Made by a program: the position numbers and the translations under genes. The notes under the pieces are model-generated. The model searched no databases. It was not told where the DNA came from and saw nothing but the letters and a program-made list of their open reading frames with translations. Shown one piece after another: positions 23,518 to 31,506 of a DNA stretch of 64,000 bases (position 1 is its first letter; every line of letters begins with the position of its first letter). Location of the stretch: positions 177,777 through 241,776 of the forward strand of contig JBDUYP010000020.1 of NCBI GenBank assembly GCA_039944535.1, read 5' to 3'. The stretch is from JAMZMI01 sp039944535. Its GTDB lineage: Bacteria; Bacteroidota; Bacteroidia; Cytophagales; Cyclobacteriaceae.

Positions 23518-25202
23518 GTGGTTTCCTGGTGTCTTTTTAGCGCTTGTTTGTGTACCGTGTCTGTGAGCACGGTAATGTCGATTACCGGGCAAACTTTTCC
23601 ACTACCTAGAATTGTAGTTCCGCTTATGAGTTTGATGTTTTGCAAAGGAGGAGCCAGGGGCTTTTCAATAATTTCTTTTTGCTGGAGAACCTTGTCAACT
23701 ACAATTCCAGTGATGCGGTTGCCGTAGGAAACGATGACTACATCAAAGGGTTTATTTTCTGATAGATCTAAGGTTTTGTGAAGAGCGCCTCGATTATGGG
23801 CATCTGAAAGCTGCTCCATTTCTAAAAGGTCCCGGAGAAAGACAAGAGATACCGCGTCACCTTGAAAGTCTGTGGTGAGGCCCGGACCTAATTTTTGAAT
23901 TTCAGTCTTTTGTCTAGTAATAACAGCTTCAGTATAAGAGAGCGCAATGGCGTAGGTCTGTTTGTTTACTTCGAAAAGCAAGGTTCCTTTCAGGGCTAAA
24001 GAAGCCGGAACGTGAAGTTCTATTCTTGTGCCCTCTCCTTTTGATGTTTCGATTTTGACCTGACCGCCTACAGACTCCACAGCTTTCTTCACCACGTCCA
24101 TTCCCACTCCACGACCGGAGAGCGCGCTTACCTCATCTGAATTGGAAAACCCGGATGCGAATATGAACTGAATTACTTCCGAATCAGGGAGGCTTTCCCC
24201 TACTTGTTTTGACACCAGCTTGCGAGCGATGATTTTGGATCTGATCGTCTCCACATCTATACCAGCCCCATCGTCTGTTACAGAGATCACGACTCGGTCT
24301 CTTTGATATGATGCCGCCAACTCTACCTGACCCTCGCCGTTTTTGGAGGCTTTTTTTCTGTTTTCAGGACTCTCTATCCCATGACTCACGGCATTGCGTA
24401 TCAGGTGAACGAGAGAGTCTCCTATAATTTTTAGAATATTCCTGTCTATTTCAACATCGGTTCCTTTGAGGATTAGGTTCACCTTTTTGTTTTCAACAGC
24501 GGAAGCATCGCGCAGTACACGGTGAAACTTATTGAAAAGGAAGCCGACCTGAACCATGCGCACGTTCATGATGCTATACTGGAGGTTGGAGGAAATACGC
24601 TTGAGGGCATCTAACTCAGATGAGCCTCTTCCGAGCTGCTCGGATAAGCTAATGAGCCGATCTCTTTCGATAATGAGCTGCCCCACCTCATTCATCATTT
24701 CATCCATTTTTTTCACCGGCACCTGGATCACATCCGAAAAGGATATTTGGCTTTCTGCTTGTTCTGTTTCTAGCTCTGCGTCGGCAGTTTCTTCTTCTAC
24801 ATTTTCATCATTGGCGGCCAGTGCTTTTTGGAGGAAGAGTGTCAGGCTGGTTTTTATGCCGAGGTAGCTCACTTTTTGTTCTGTTTCCAGCGCAGTTACG
24901 AGACTTTTCAGCTTGTCGTTTGCTCGAAATATCAGGTGAAACAGGTCGCTCCCAAGTTGAATTTTTTGCTCTTGTATGGCGAGCATGACATCTTCTATGA
25001 CGTGGGATAGTTCGGCGATAGCATCAAAACCCATTCCCATGGCATTGCCTTTCATGGTGTGGGTGATTCGGAAGATTTCTTTTATGGCCCGGCTGTTTTT
25101 GTGATCTTTTTCAAGATCCACAAAAAGTTTATCCAGTTGTTCCTGATTGTCTTTTGCTTCGATCAGGAAGAGCTCTTTATATTCTGATTCTTTTGATTTC
25201 AC
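23514..25202 (-). CDS. cheA: Chemotaxis histidine kinase CheA (P2-less)
   Basis: A 562-residue CheA. P1 (about 1-125) carries the phosphorylated His48 in ITHTMKGNAMGMG. An acidic linker (EENVEEETADAELETEQAE, about 135-153) leads directly to the P3 dimerisation helices (about 160-225), so the CheY/CheB-docking P2 domain is missing. P4 holds LIRNAVSHGIE, DDGAGID and GRGVGMDVV (about 265-375), and the CheW-like P5 covers about 380-550. It autophosphorylates and passes phosphate to CheY and CheB. It is two bases after cheB and overlaps cheR by four bases. Confidence 0.95.
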   Translation of the reverse strand: MKSKESEYKELFLIEAKDNQEQLDKLFVDLEKDHKNSRAIKEIFRITHTMKGNAMGMGFDAIAELSHVIEDVMLAIQEQKIQLGSDLFHLIFRANDKLKSLVTALETEQKVSYLGIKTSLTLFLQKALAANDENVEEETADAELETEQAESQISFSDVIQVPVKKMDEMMNEVGQLIIERDRLISLSEQLGRGSSELDALKRISSNLQYSIMNVRMVQVGFLFNKFHRVLRDASAVENKKVNLILKGTDVEIDRNILKIIGDSLVHLIRNAVSHGIESPENRKKASKNGEGQVELAASYQRDRVVISVTDDGAGIDVETIRSKIIARKLVSKQVGESLPDSEVIQFIFASGFSNSDEVSALSGRGVGMDVVKKAVESVGGQVKIETSKGEGTRIELHVPASLALKGTLLFEVNKQTYAIALSYTEAVITRQKTEIQKLGPGLTTDFQGDAVSLVFLRDLLEMEQLSDAHNRGALHKTLDLSENKPFDVVIVSYGNRITGIVVDKVLQQKEIIEKPLAPPLQNIKLISGTTILGSGKVCPVIDITVLTDTVHKQALKRHQETT

Positions 25203-25204
25203 GT

Positions 25205-26230
25205 TTATAAACAGTTTACCAAATAACCTCCGATTTCATTGATATTCAAAACTACCGAAGCAGCGCCTTTTTCCCGGGCTAGTTTTGGCATGCCATAGAT
25301 GATGCTCGAGGCTTCATCCTGTGCAATAGTGAGTCCTCCGGCATCCAGAATTTTTCTGAGTCCTTTTACTCCGTCTTTGCCCATGCCTGTGAGCAACACG
25401 CCAATCGCCTTGTTTCCGAAAGTTAAAGCCACAGACTCTAAAAGTGCATTTATCGAGGGGTTGTTGTATTCTTTATATTCCTGAGAAGAAAAAGCAATTG
25501 TACATGTATCGCCCTTCTTTTTGACGACAGTATTGCCTTCTCCACTGGCAATAACAATCATGCCCGGCTTGATGGTGAGCCCTTCTTTGCTGACAACAAC
25601 ATCAAGTTGGCTCAGTGAGTTGAGGCGTCTGGCAAAGGAATGAATAAAATTGTGAGGCATGTGCTGACCGATAACAACGGGGACGTTGAGGTTGGCAGGA
25701 AGCGATGTGATTATTTTCTCTATGGCTGTTGGCCCGCCTGTAGATGCTCCGATGGCAATAATGTCATATTGTGGCTGGGGCTCAAATGTGTGTGTGAGCT
25801 GGTTGAGGCCTGCTTCCTCTATGTTGGTTGGTTTTGGACTGGCACCAACGACTTTTTTTATTCTGGCAATGAGTTCATTCTCCATTTCCCGAATCTTGGA
25901 ACCACACTTTTTTGGTTTGTTTATATAATCAACCGCACCCAGTCTAAGGGCATCAAAGATTGGGTCCAGGTTTGTGTTGCCGACAGAGCTCAAAATCAGA
26001 ATGGGACAGGGGCAGTGTTTCATGATTTGCTCCACAGCGTAGAGCCCGTCAAAATCGCCCATGTTCATATCGAGCAGAACCAGATCTGGTTTCAGCTGTG
26101 CTGTTTGCTTTACTGCCTCCTGGCCATCAGACGCAGTGCCGATTATCTCAATCTCACCATCTTTTGAGAGGAGGTCTCCGAGCAGGAGCCGCATAAAAGC
26201 GGAATCATCGACGACTAGTATTTTAATCAT
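25205..26230 (-). CDS. cheB: Chemotaxis response regulator methylesterase CheB
   Basis: A 341-residue CheB: receiver (1-120) with Asp8/Asp9 and phospho-acceptor Asp54, then a linker and the methylesterase/deamidase domain (about 155-340). The catalytic triad is visible as Ser in AIGASTGGP, His in IGQHMPHNF and Asp in LTGMGKDGV. It demethylates receptors in adaptation. The residue after the acceptor loop is unusual: DMNMGDFDG where most CheB proteins have a proline (DxxMPxMDG). It lies between the lysine-rich CheW and cheA with gaps of seven and two bases. Confidence 0.95.
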   Translation of the reverse strand: MIKILVVDDSAFMRLLLGDLLSKDGEIEIIGTASDGQEAVKQTAQLKPDLVLLDMNMGDFDGLYAVEQIMKHCPCPILILSSVGNTNLDPIFDALRLGAVDYINKPKKCGSKIREMENELIARIKKVVGASPKPTNIEEAGLNQLTHTFEPQPQYDIIAIGASTGGPTAIEKIITSLPANLNVPVVIGQHMPHNFIHSFARRLNSLSQLDVVVSKEGLTIKPGMIVIASGEGNTVVKKKGDTCTIAFSSQEYKEYNNPSINALLESVALTFGNKAIGVLLTGMGKDGVKGLRKILDAGGLTIAQDEASSIIYGMPKLAREKGAASVVLNINEIGGYLVNCL

Positions 26231-26237
26231 TGTACAC

Positions 26238-26966
26238 TTATTTGGCGGTTGGCGTCTTCACCTGTGATTGCATACGGTCGCCTTCTATCAGCTCATCAAT
26301 ATCTATAAAAAATGCCGTTTGTCCGGAATACCTGACTACACCTTTGATGTAAGTTTCTTCTCGAGGCAGCTCTGTCACGGCACCTGATGCTGCTTCTATA
26401 TCTGAACCATCTACACGGATGTTTCCGGGAACTTCCGGAAGCAAAATGCCCACAGTGAACCTATCGCTGGATAAAATCATGGTATAATCATAATCGGAGC
26501 TTTCGTCATCCAACCCAAGTTTTTTTGCCAGGTCTATTAAAATGATGCTATTGTTTCTGATAGTGGCGATACCGGGAATATAGTCGGGTGTCCTGGGAAC
26601 AGGTGTCACCAGAGGTGTTTTTACCACCTCATTGACCTTGTTTATTTCTACGGCAAATTGATTGCCTGAAAGGCTGAAGATTACCAGGTGTACTTTGGTG
26701 TCCGCCAAAGATTCTATTTCTGACTGAAACTTTTGATGAAGGGTCTCTCTTCTCTGAACTTCATTGGGAGAAATAACCCCATGAGTCTCAGGCTTCTTTG
26801 TTTTGGGTTTGGCTCCATGCTTTTTAGTTTTTACTGCCGGTTTAGAAGCTTCCTTTTGTTCAATTAGCTTTTTGGGCACTATTTTTTTCTTCTTCAGCGG
26901 TGCAGGCTTTTCTTTCACTTGAGGAGGTACCGATTTTGTCTTTTTAAGGTTGTTTCCCAGTGCCAT
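26238..26966 (-). CDS. cheW: CheW-domain protein with lysine-rich N-terminal extension (ParP-like candidate)
   Basis: A 242-residue protein. Residues 1-63 contain 20 lysines interspersed with prolines (for example PLKKKKIVPKK), a disordered, strongly basic tail. A normal CheW fold follows (about 95-230), with the VNEVVKTPLVTPVPRTPDYIPGI core. CheW couples receptors to CheA. Its start codon overlaps the stop of the ParA gene by one base. In Vibrio the ParA-like ParC works with ParP, a CheW-like protein with an N-terminal extension, and in Rhodobacter PpfA acts with the N-terminus of TlpT. The tail here could bind ParA, DNA or polyphosphate; no experiment is known to me. Confidence 0.9.
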   Translation of the reverse strand: MALGNNLKKTKSVPPQVKEKPAPLKKKKIVPKKLIEQKEASKPAVKTKKHGAKPKTKKPETHGVISPNEVQRRETLHQKFQSEIESLADTKVHLVIFSLSGNQFAVEINKVNEVVKTPLVTPVPRTPDYIPGIATIRNNSIILIDLAKKLGLDDESSDYDYTMILSSDRFTVGILLPEVPGNIRVDGSDIEAASGAVTELPREETYIKGVVRYSGQTAFFIDIDELIEGDRMQSQVKTPTAK

Positions 26967-27712
26967 TACTTTATTGTTTTCAAAAGCTCTTTGGTAAATG
27001 ATCTGTAATCCTGTGCGCTTGATGAAGAAGAGGCATAGGTAAGCACGCTTTGTCCAAAAGAGGGCGCCTCTGATGCGCGAACGTTTGTTCTGATATAATT
27101 TGAAAAAATTTGAAAATCGTAATTTTCCCTTATGTGCTCCATGATTTCATTGCTGAGCTTGCGGCGTTTATCGAGCATGACTGGCAATATCCCCAAAACG
27201 GTCAGGTCGGGGTTTGAGGTTTGACGGATTTTTTCGATCGTATCTGATATAAGGTCCAAGCCCTGCAGGCTGAGCACCTCCATTTGCATGGGAATAATAA
27301 TTTTGTCTGCACACGTGAGTGCGTTTATGGTCATGAGTGAAAGTGAAGGCGGGCAATCGATCAAAATATGATCATAGTCGTTTTTGACTTCATCAAGAAT
27401 TCCTTTTAGGATTGACTCACGGTTAGGTTCATCTGCAATGGCCAACTCCAAATCAGCCAGAGACACACCCGAAGGGGCGATATCGAGACTTTCTCGTGAT
27501 ACGATAATGTTGGAGATAGCTACCTCGCCTTGAATAACCTCTGCCATACTTCTTTCGGCTTGCTGAATACCTAAAGAATATCCCAAACTTCCTTGAGCAT
27601 CCATATCTACAAGCAAAACGCGTTTTTTGGATTCACTCAGCCCACGACCCAAATTGATTGTCGTGGTGGTTTTTCCAGTTCCTCCTTTTTGGTTGACAAT
27701 TGCTATGATCAT
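26966..27712 (-). CDS. ParA/MinD-type ATPase in the chemotaxis operon (ParC/PpfA-like)
   Basis: A 248-residue ATPase of the ParA/Soj family. The deviant Walker A motif KGGTGKTTT is at 9-17 (signature Lys9), switch I has DMDAQGS at 36-42, and the Walker B/switch II segment ILIDCPPSLS lies near 116-125. There is no N-terminal DNA-binding domain, as in cargo-positioning ParAs and chromosomal Soj. No ParB gene and no parS-like repeat is adjacent; instead the next genes are cheW-cheB-cheA-cheR, with a one-base overlap to the CheW. The role is inferred as positioning or inheritance of chemoreceptor arrays. Confidence 0.93.
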   Translation of the reverse strand: MIIAIVNQKGGTGKTTTTINLGRGLSESKKRVLLVDMDAQGSLGYSLGIQQAERSMAEVIQGEVAISNIIVSRESLDIAPSGVSLADLELAIADEPNRESILKGILDEVKNDYDHILIDCPPSLSLMTINALTCADKIIIPMQMEVLSLQGLDLISDTIEKIRQTSNPDLTVLGILPVMLDKRRKLSNEIMEHIRENYDFQIFSNYIRTNVRASEAPSFGQSVLTYASSSSSAQDYRSFTKELLKTIK

Positions 27713-27880
27713 GAGAAAATTTGCACCGCTTAGTTAGGTTAAACTTAAAGAGTTCTTGATTGAATTTTAAAATTAATTCGGTCAATACTCTTTGGCGGTG
27801 GTTGTGCTGGTAGAAAAACGGATGATCAGGAATTTGGCAAGCCCATTGTGCTCCTTATATAGATTTAAAAAGAAGCTCTT

Positions 27881-28300
27881 TTAAGACAAAGCTCGGGTCT
27901 TAAGCCGACTTTGAGCAGCGATTACCTTGAGCTCTTCGGTTGTGCGCATGCAAAACGGGAGGTTTAACAGGTCACTAAAATCTTCACCACACTCAAGCAT
28001 GTCTTCATCGTACTCATCGTAATACCAGTTTACTCGAATTTTGCTGCCATATTTTTCAAAATGCTTCACTTTTTTGAGGATTTCATAAATGCATTTGGCA
28101 CTCGATGTATTGAACATACTGAAACACATGTTTACAACCAGATGCTTCGGCGGAGACGGACAGTTTGTGAGGTTGTCCATAACTGGCTTGTAGAAGGAAA
28201 TGCTATGATCTGGGGATGACAAACCTTTGATATCTAAACGACCTCTGTCCAGATCTAACCTGACTAATGGGGTTTTATGGGTTGGTTTTATTAATAGCAT
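27881..28300 (-). CDS. SiaC (DUF1987) family regulatory phosphoprotein
   Basis: A 139-residue protein of the DUF1987/SiaC family. The family start (KPTHKTPLVRLDLDRGRLDIKG, read as two parts, 5-26), the SISFYKPVMD segment (33-42) and NWYYDEYDEDMLECGEDF (91-108) are clear. The regulated site, Thr68 in Pseudomonas SiaC, corresponds to the FNTSSAK stretch at 63-69. SiaC is phosphorylated by a SiaB kinase and dephosphorylated by the PP2C protein SiaA, and the free form activates a diguanylate cyclase. Only the PP2C partner (16795-17580) is seen here; neither SiaB nor a GGDEF protein is in the window. It lies 102 bases after the MCP gene and 168 bases before the ParA gene. Confidence 0.88.
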   Translation of the reverse strand: MLLIKPTHKTPLVRLDLDRGRLDIKGLSSPDHSISFYKPVMDNLTNCPSPPKHLVVNMCFSMFNTSSAKCIYEILKKVKHFEKYGSKIRVNWYYDEYDEDMLECGEDFSDLLNLPFCMRTTEELKVIAAQSRLKTRALS

Positions 28301-28402
28301 AACGGTCTCAGGTATGAAGCTTTAATAATAGGTTTTGTTGACATTAACCGCGAGCATTATTCGTCCAAGTTGCGGATCAAATCGACCAAAAGTTTTTTCT
28401 AT

Positions 28403-30925
28403 CTATTTCTCTTTATTGATGTTTTCAGTCTCTTTGGTAATGTCTCTAGAGATGCCGAATGTGCCAATGATTTTACCATTTGGGTCTTTTAAAGGCATTT
28501 TGGTGGTGGAGACGGTCATTACAGAACCATCTGGTTGATCTACAGTCTCTACGAAATTCATTAATGGCTGGCCCGTTTTGATGATTCTTTGCTCGTCTTC
28601 AAAGGCTTTTTGGGCATGCTCACTGTAGAAATCAAAGTCGGACTTACCTATCATTTCGTCTACATTTTCAACCAGGTGTGCGTAGGACTTGCTGACACGG
28701 GTAAACTTGCTGTCTTTATCTTTAAAATAGATGTAGTCCGGCATATTGTTGAGCAGAGCGTCGAGATAGCTTTTTTCCTTTTCAAACATCATTTGGTTCA
28801 TTTTCATGTCAGTGATGTCGCGAGATATTCCGAAGGTGCCAATGATGTTTCCGTCCACGTCTTTGAGAGGCATTTTGGTTGTGGACAGGTATTTGGCTTC
28901 TCCATTTTTAAGGTCTGCTTTCTGCACTATGTTGATCAGGGGTTTGTTGGTGCGGATTATTTCCTGCTCTTCTTCATAGGCGACACGAGCGTGTTCTCCA
29001 TGAAAGTCAAAATCAGATTTTCCTAAAATCTCATTTTGGTGATCCATACCAAAACGCGTAATATGAGACTGGCTGTTCCTGATAAACCTACTGTCTTTGT
29101 CTTTGAAGTATATAAAATCAGGGATGTTATCTAGCAGAGCGTCTAGCAGGCTTTTCTCTTTTTCATAGGCTTCCCGCATTTGGAAGAGGGCGTTGTTTTC
29201 CTGGCTCTGTCCGGATAGCCTAACCATGCTGATCCCCTCACTAAACTTTTCAGCCACTTCAGCCAGGCTTTGGGCCTTTTCATTGTAGCTGCCCATCCCG
29301 GAGGACAGTTCCGTTGCGGAGCTGGCTACCTCTTCTGTGCCAGCAGCGGTTTGCTCGGCAATAACCACTACACTTTCGGTGATGGTGACCACATCGTTGA
29401 TGCTGCTAATCTGGTTTTGCGCCGAGGAGAGGATATCTTCTGAGAAGTTCAGTGTATTATTAGAGGAATCCAGAATTTCCTTGAAAGATGTAGAGGCAGT
29501 CTGAGATGTTTCCTCTCCACCTTTAACGACTTTTTTCATTTGCTCCATTACTTTCACAGCGTCTTCAGTATCAGCATGTACGCCGTTAACCAGTTTTTCG
29601 ATTTCCTTGGCCGACTTTCTGGAATCTTCGGCGAGTTTTCTTATTTCCTCTGCTACTACGGCAAAACCTCGCCCTGAATCTCCTGCTTGCGCTGCTTCGA
29701 TGGCAGCATTGAGAGCTAGCAGGTTTGTTTGAGCCGCTATTTCAGTTATCACACTCAAGGCACTCGATATTTCGCTGCTTCGTTCGTTTAGCACCTGCAT
29801 TGAGGAATCCGTTTTGTTGCTAAACTCAGAAATCTCCTTCATGCTGCTGACTACATTATCAATAAGCCTCATTCCGTTTTCACTGCTTTTAGCTCCGGTT
29901 TTGGCAGCTTCATTGATAGCTTCAGACTTTGCCACCATCTTTTTGGAGTCTTCCAGAATCCTTTCCATGAGTGCTGAGGACTCATCGACTTTTGAGACTT
30001 GGTTTTGAGCTCCATTACTCATCTGAGCAATGGCAGAAGCGATTTCATTGGTGTTGGAGTTCATCTCTTCGCCGGTTACTTTCATTTCACTAGCAGACTC
30101 GTCAATGACCTTCACATTTTCAGAGATCTGATGAAGAAGGCCGTCAAGGTTGTCCAAAGCAAGGTTCAGGTTGGTGGCCATGGTTTTTATTTCTCCCTTC
30201 GCTTCTTCTCTGTAGCGCAGGGTTAAATCACCGGACGACATGGCTTTTACTATTTTGTTTATTGCTGCAAATGGGGTAGAAATGCTTTCCAGCAGCTGAT
30301 TTACATTTGACGAAAGTCTCAGCCACACACCTTCTTTTCCTGACAGTTCTATTCGTTCATCAAAGTGACCATCTTCGCCGGCGCTTTTTACTACTTCATT
30401 GGTTTCACCCACCATCATTTTTAAGTTTTCACGCATGCTGATCAATGAATTTCCGAGGATATCATTTTTTCCTTTGGTATGGTACTCCGTGTCAAGGTCG
30501 CCTTGAGAAATGTCCTTAGCAAATGATGAGGCTTGCTTAATTGACTGTAGCATACTATTCATGGCCACAGATAACAATCCAATCTCATCATGCCGATTGA
30601 TCAAATCCTCTGGAATACTACCTACCTCTCCTGAAGCTAGCAGGGTGACGCGTTTTGATATACGGTGGATAGGTATGCTTAGTATGATGAAACAATACCT
30701 GAAATATGCAGATGTAATAAGGCAACCAAAAGGTAAGACCCAAGCTAAATGGATGAGCCCTTTTTCGGCCACAAAATATCCTAGCAGGGACATTACAACA
30801 AGAAGTATGGTTAGAGGCCAAGCCAGCTTAAATAGCAGTGTTTGCTTGAGTAATAACCTCACCAACATGAAACATAGCGGTGTAGAAAAAAGAAGGATTA
30901 GGGCAAAAATTGAAAAGTCACTCAT
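28403..30925 (-). CDS. Methyl-accepting chemotaxis protein with two C-terminal PAS domains
   Basis: An 840-residue receptor with three or four hydrophobic helices within the first 110 residues and almost no periplasmic part. HAMP-like segments run from about 75 to 270. The signalling hairpin tip is AIEAAQAGDSGRGFAVV continuing EEIRKLAEDSRKSAKEIEKL (about 420-465), the CheA/CheW-binding region. After the hairpin returns, two PAS domains of near-identical start (EKEKSLLDALLDNIPD and EKEKSYLDALLNNMPD) occupy about 595-715 and 720-835. PAS downstream of the signalling domain is unusual. The gene is 46 bases after the second cheW gene. Confidence 0.92.
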   Translation of the reverse strand: MSDFSIFALILLFSTPLCFMLVRLLLKQTLLFKLAWPLTILLVVMSLLGYFVAEKGLIHLAWVLPFGCLITSAYFRYCFIILSIPIHRISKRVTLLASGEVGSIPEDLINRHDEIGLLSVAMNSMLQSIKQASSFAKDISQGDLDTEYHTKGKNDILGNSLISMRENLKMMVGETNEVVKSAGEDGHFDERIELSGKEGVWLRLSSNVNQLLESISTPFAAINKIVKAMSSGDLTLRYREEAKGEIKTMATNLNLALDNLDGLLHQISENVKVIDESASEMKVTGEEMNSNTNEIASAIAQMSNGAQNQVSKVDESSALMERILEDSKKMVAKSEAINEAAKTGAKSSENGMRLIDNVVSSMKEISEFSNKTDSSMQVLNERSSEISSALSVITEIAAQTNLLALNAAIEAAQAGDSGRGFAVVAEEIRKLAEDSRKSAKEIEKLVNGVHADTEDAVKVMEQMKKVVKGGEETSQTASTSFKEILDSSNNTLNFSEDILSSAQNQISSINDVVTITESVVVIAEQTAAGTEEVASSATELSSGMGSYNEKAQSLAEVAEKFSEGISMVRLSGQSQENNALFQMREAYEKEKSLLDALLDNIPDFIYFKDKDSRFIRNSQSHITRFGMDHQNEILGKSDFDFHGEHARVAYEEEQEIIRTNKPLINIVQKADLKNGEAKYLSTTKMPLKDVDGNIIGTFGISRDITDMKMNQMMFEKEKSYLDALLNNMPDYIYFKDKDSKFTRVSKSYAHLVENVDEMIGKSDFDFYSEHAQKAFEDEQRIIKTGQPLMNFVETVDQPDGSVMTVSTTKMPLKDPNGKIIGTFGISRDITKETENINKEK

Positions 30926-30971
30926 TACTGGTTGTTGTTTGGGTTTGCTGGCGGTGGGGGCGGAAAGATCG

Positions 30972-31499
30972 TTAAATCATTTTTAAAATATCAACTAAAA
31001 AGATCATTTGATCTTCGTGTTTGGCAATTCCGATGATGAACTCATCGTCTTCGGTTAAGTTTTGTAAAACTGAGGCGGATTTATTGATGCTGGGCTCCTC
31101 AATCATGACGGTTTTTGGTACTGTTTTTACTTTTATGCCGGCTTGAAATTCTTCACTGTTGATCACCAGTACGAAACCGGTGTTTTTTGCATCTTTGGTG
31201 GAAGAAGAGGATACTCTGGATTCAGCGTCCACGATGCTAATGACTGAGCCTCGTACATTGGCCACACCCAAAATGTAATCTTGTGTTTGAGGAATGGGAG
31301 AAATATCTGGAGCGTTTACTACTTCTTTCACGTCATGGATTGGTACGCCGTATTGCTGATTGCCCAACAGGAATACCACGACGGCTACCTTTTTTACTGA
31401 ATCCTGTGTACCGTGAACCAGTTCGGTTTTTTCGGCATGATCAACCCAGCTTTTTCCTTCTGGCATCAATGAATCTGTATTTTGGGAAGATTTACTCAC
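30972..31499 (-). CDS. cheW: CheW coupling protein
   Basis: A 175-residue CheW. After a polar N-terminal segment (about 1-38) comes a typical CheW fold with VFLLGNQQYGVPIHDVKEVV and SPIPQTQDYILGVANVRG (each at or under 20 residues, about 42-90). The tail lacks the lysine-rich extension of the other CheW protein at 26238. It lies between two receptor genes, seven bases after the dCache receptor gene and 46 before the PAS receptor gene, so it probably forms the ordinary receptor-CheA link for that pair. Confidence 0.93.
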   Translation of the reverse strand: MSKSSQNTDSLMPEGKSWVDHAEKTELVHGTQDSVKKVAVVVFLLGNQQYGVPIHDVKEVVNAPDISPIPQTQDYILGVANVRGSVISIVDAESRVSSSSTKDAKNTGFVLVINSEEFQAGIKVKTVPKTVMIEEPSINKSASVLQNLTEDDEFIIGIAKHEDQMIFLVDILKMI

Positions 31500-31506
31500 C
31501 TAAGTT

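Noticed and set aside
23517..23592. Longer N-terminus for CheR
   Set aside because: The extra 25 residues lie inside the cheA coding end and have no similarity to CheR; the ATGA overlap at 23514-23517 is typical.
26966..27712. ParA as a sign of a plasmid or a chromosome partition locus
   Set aside because: There is no ParB gene and no parS-like repeat nearby, and the gene is embedded in a che operon. The chromosome context is supported by polA, prfA, holB, hemC and lgt in the same window.
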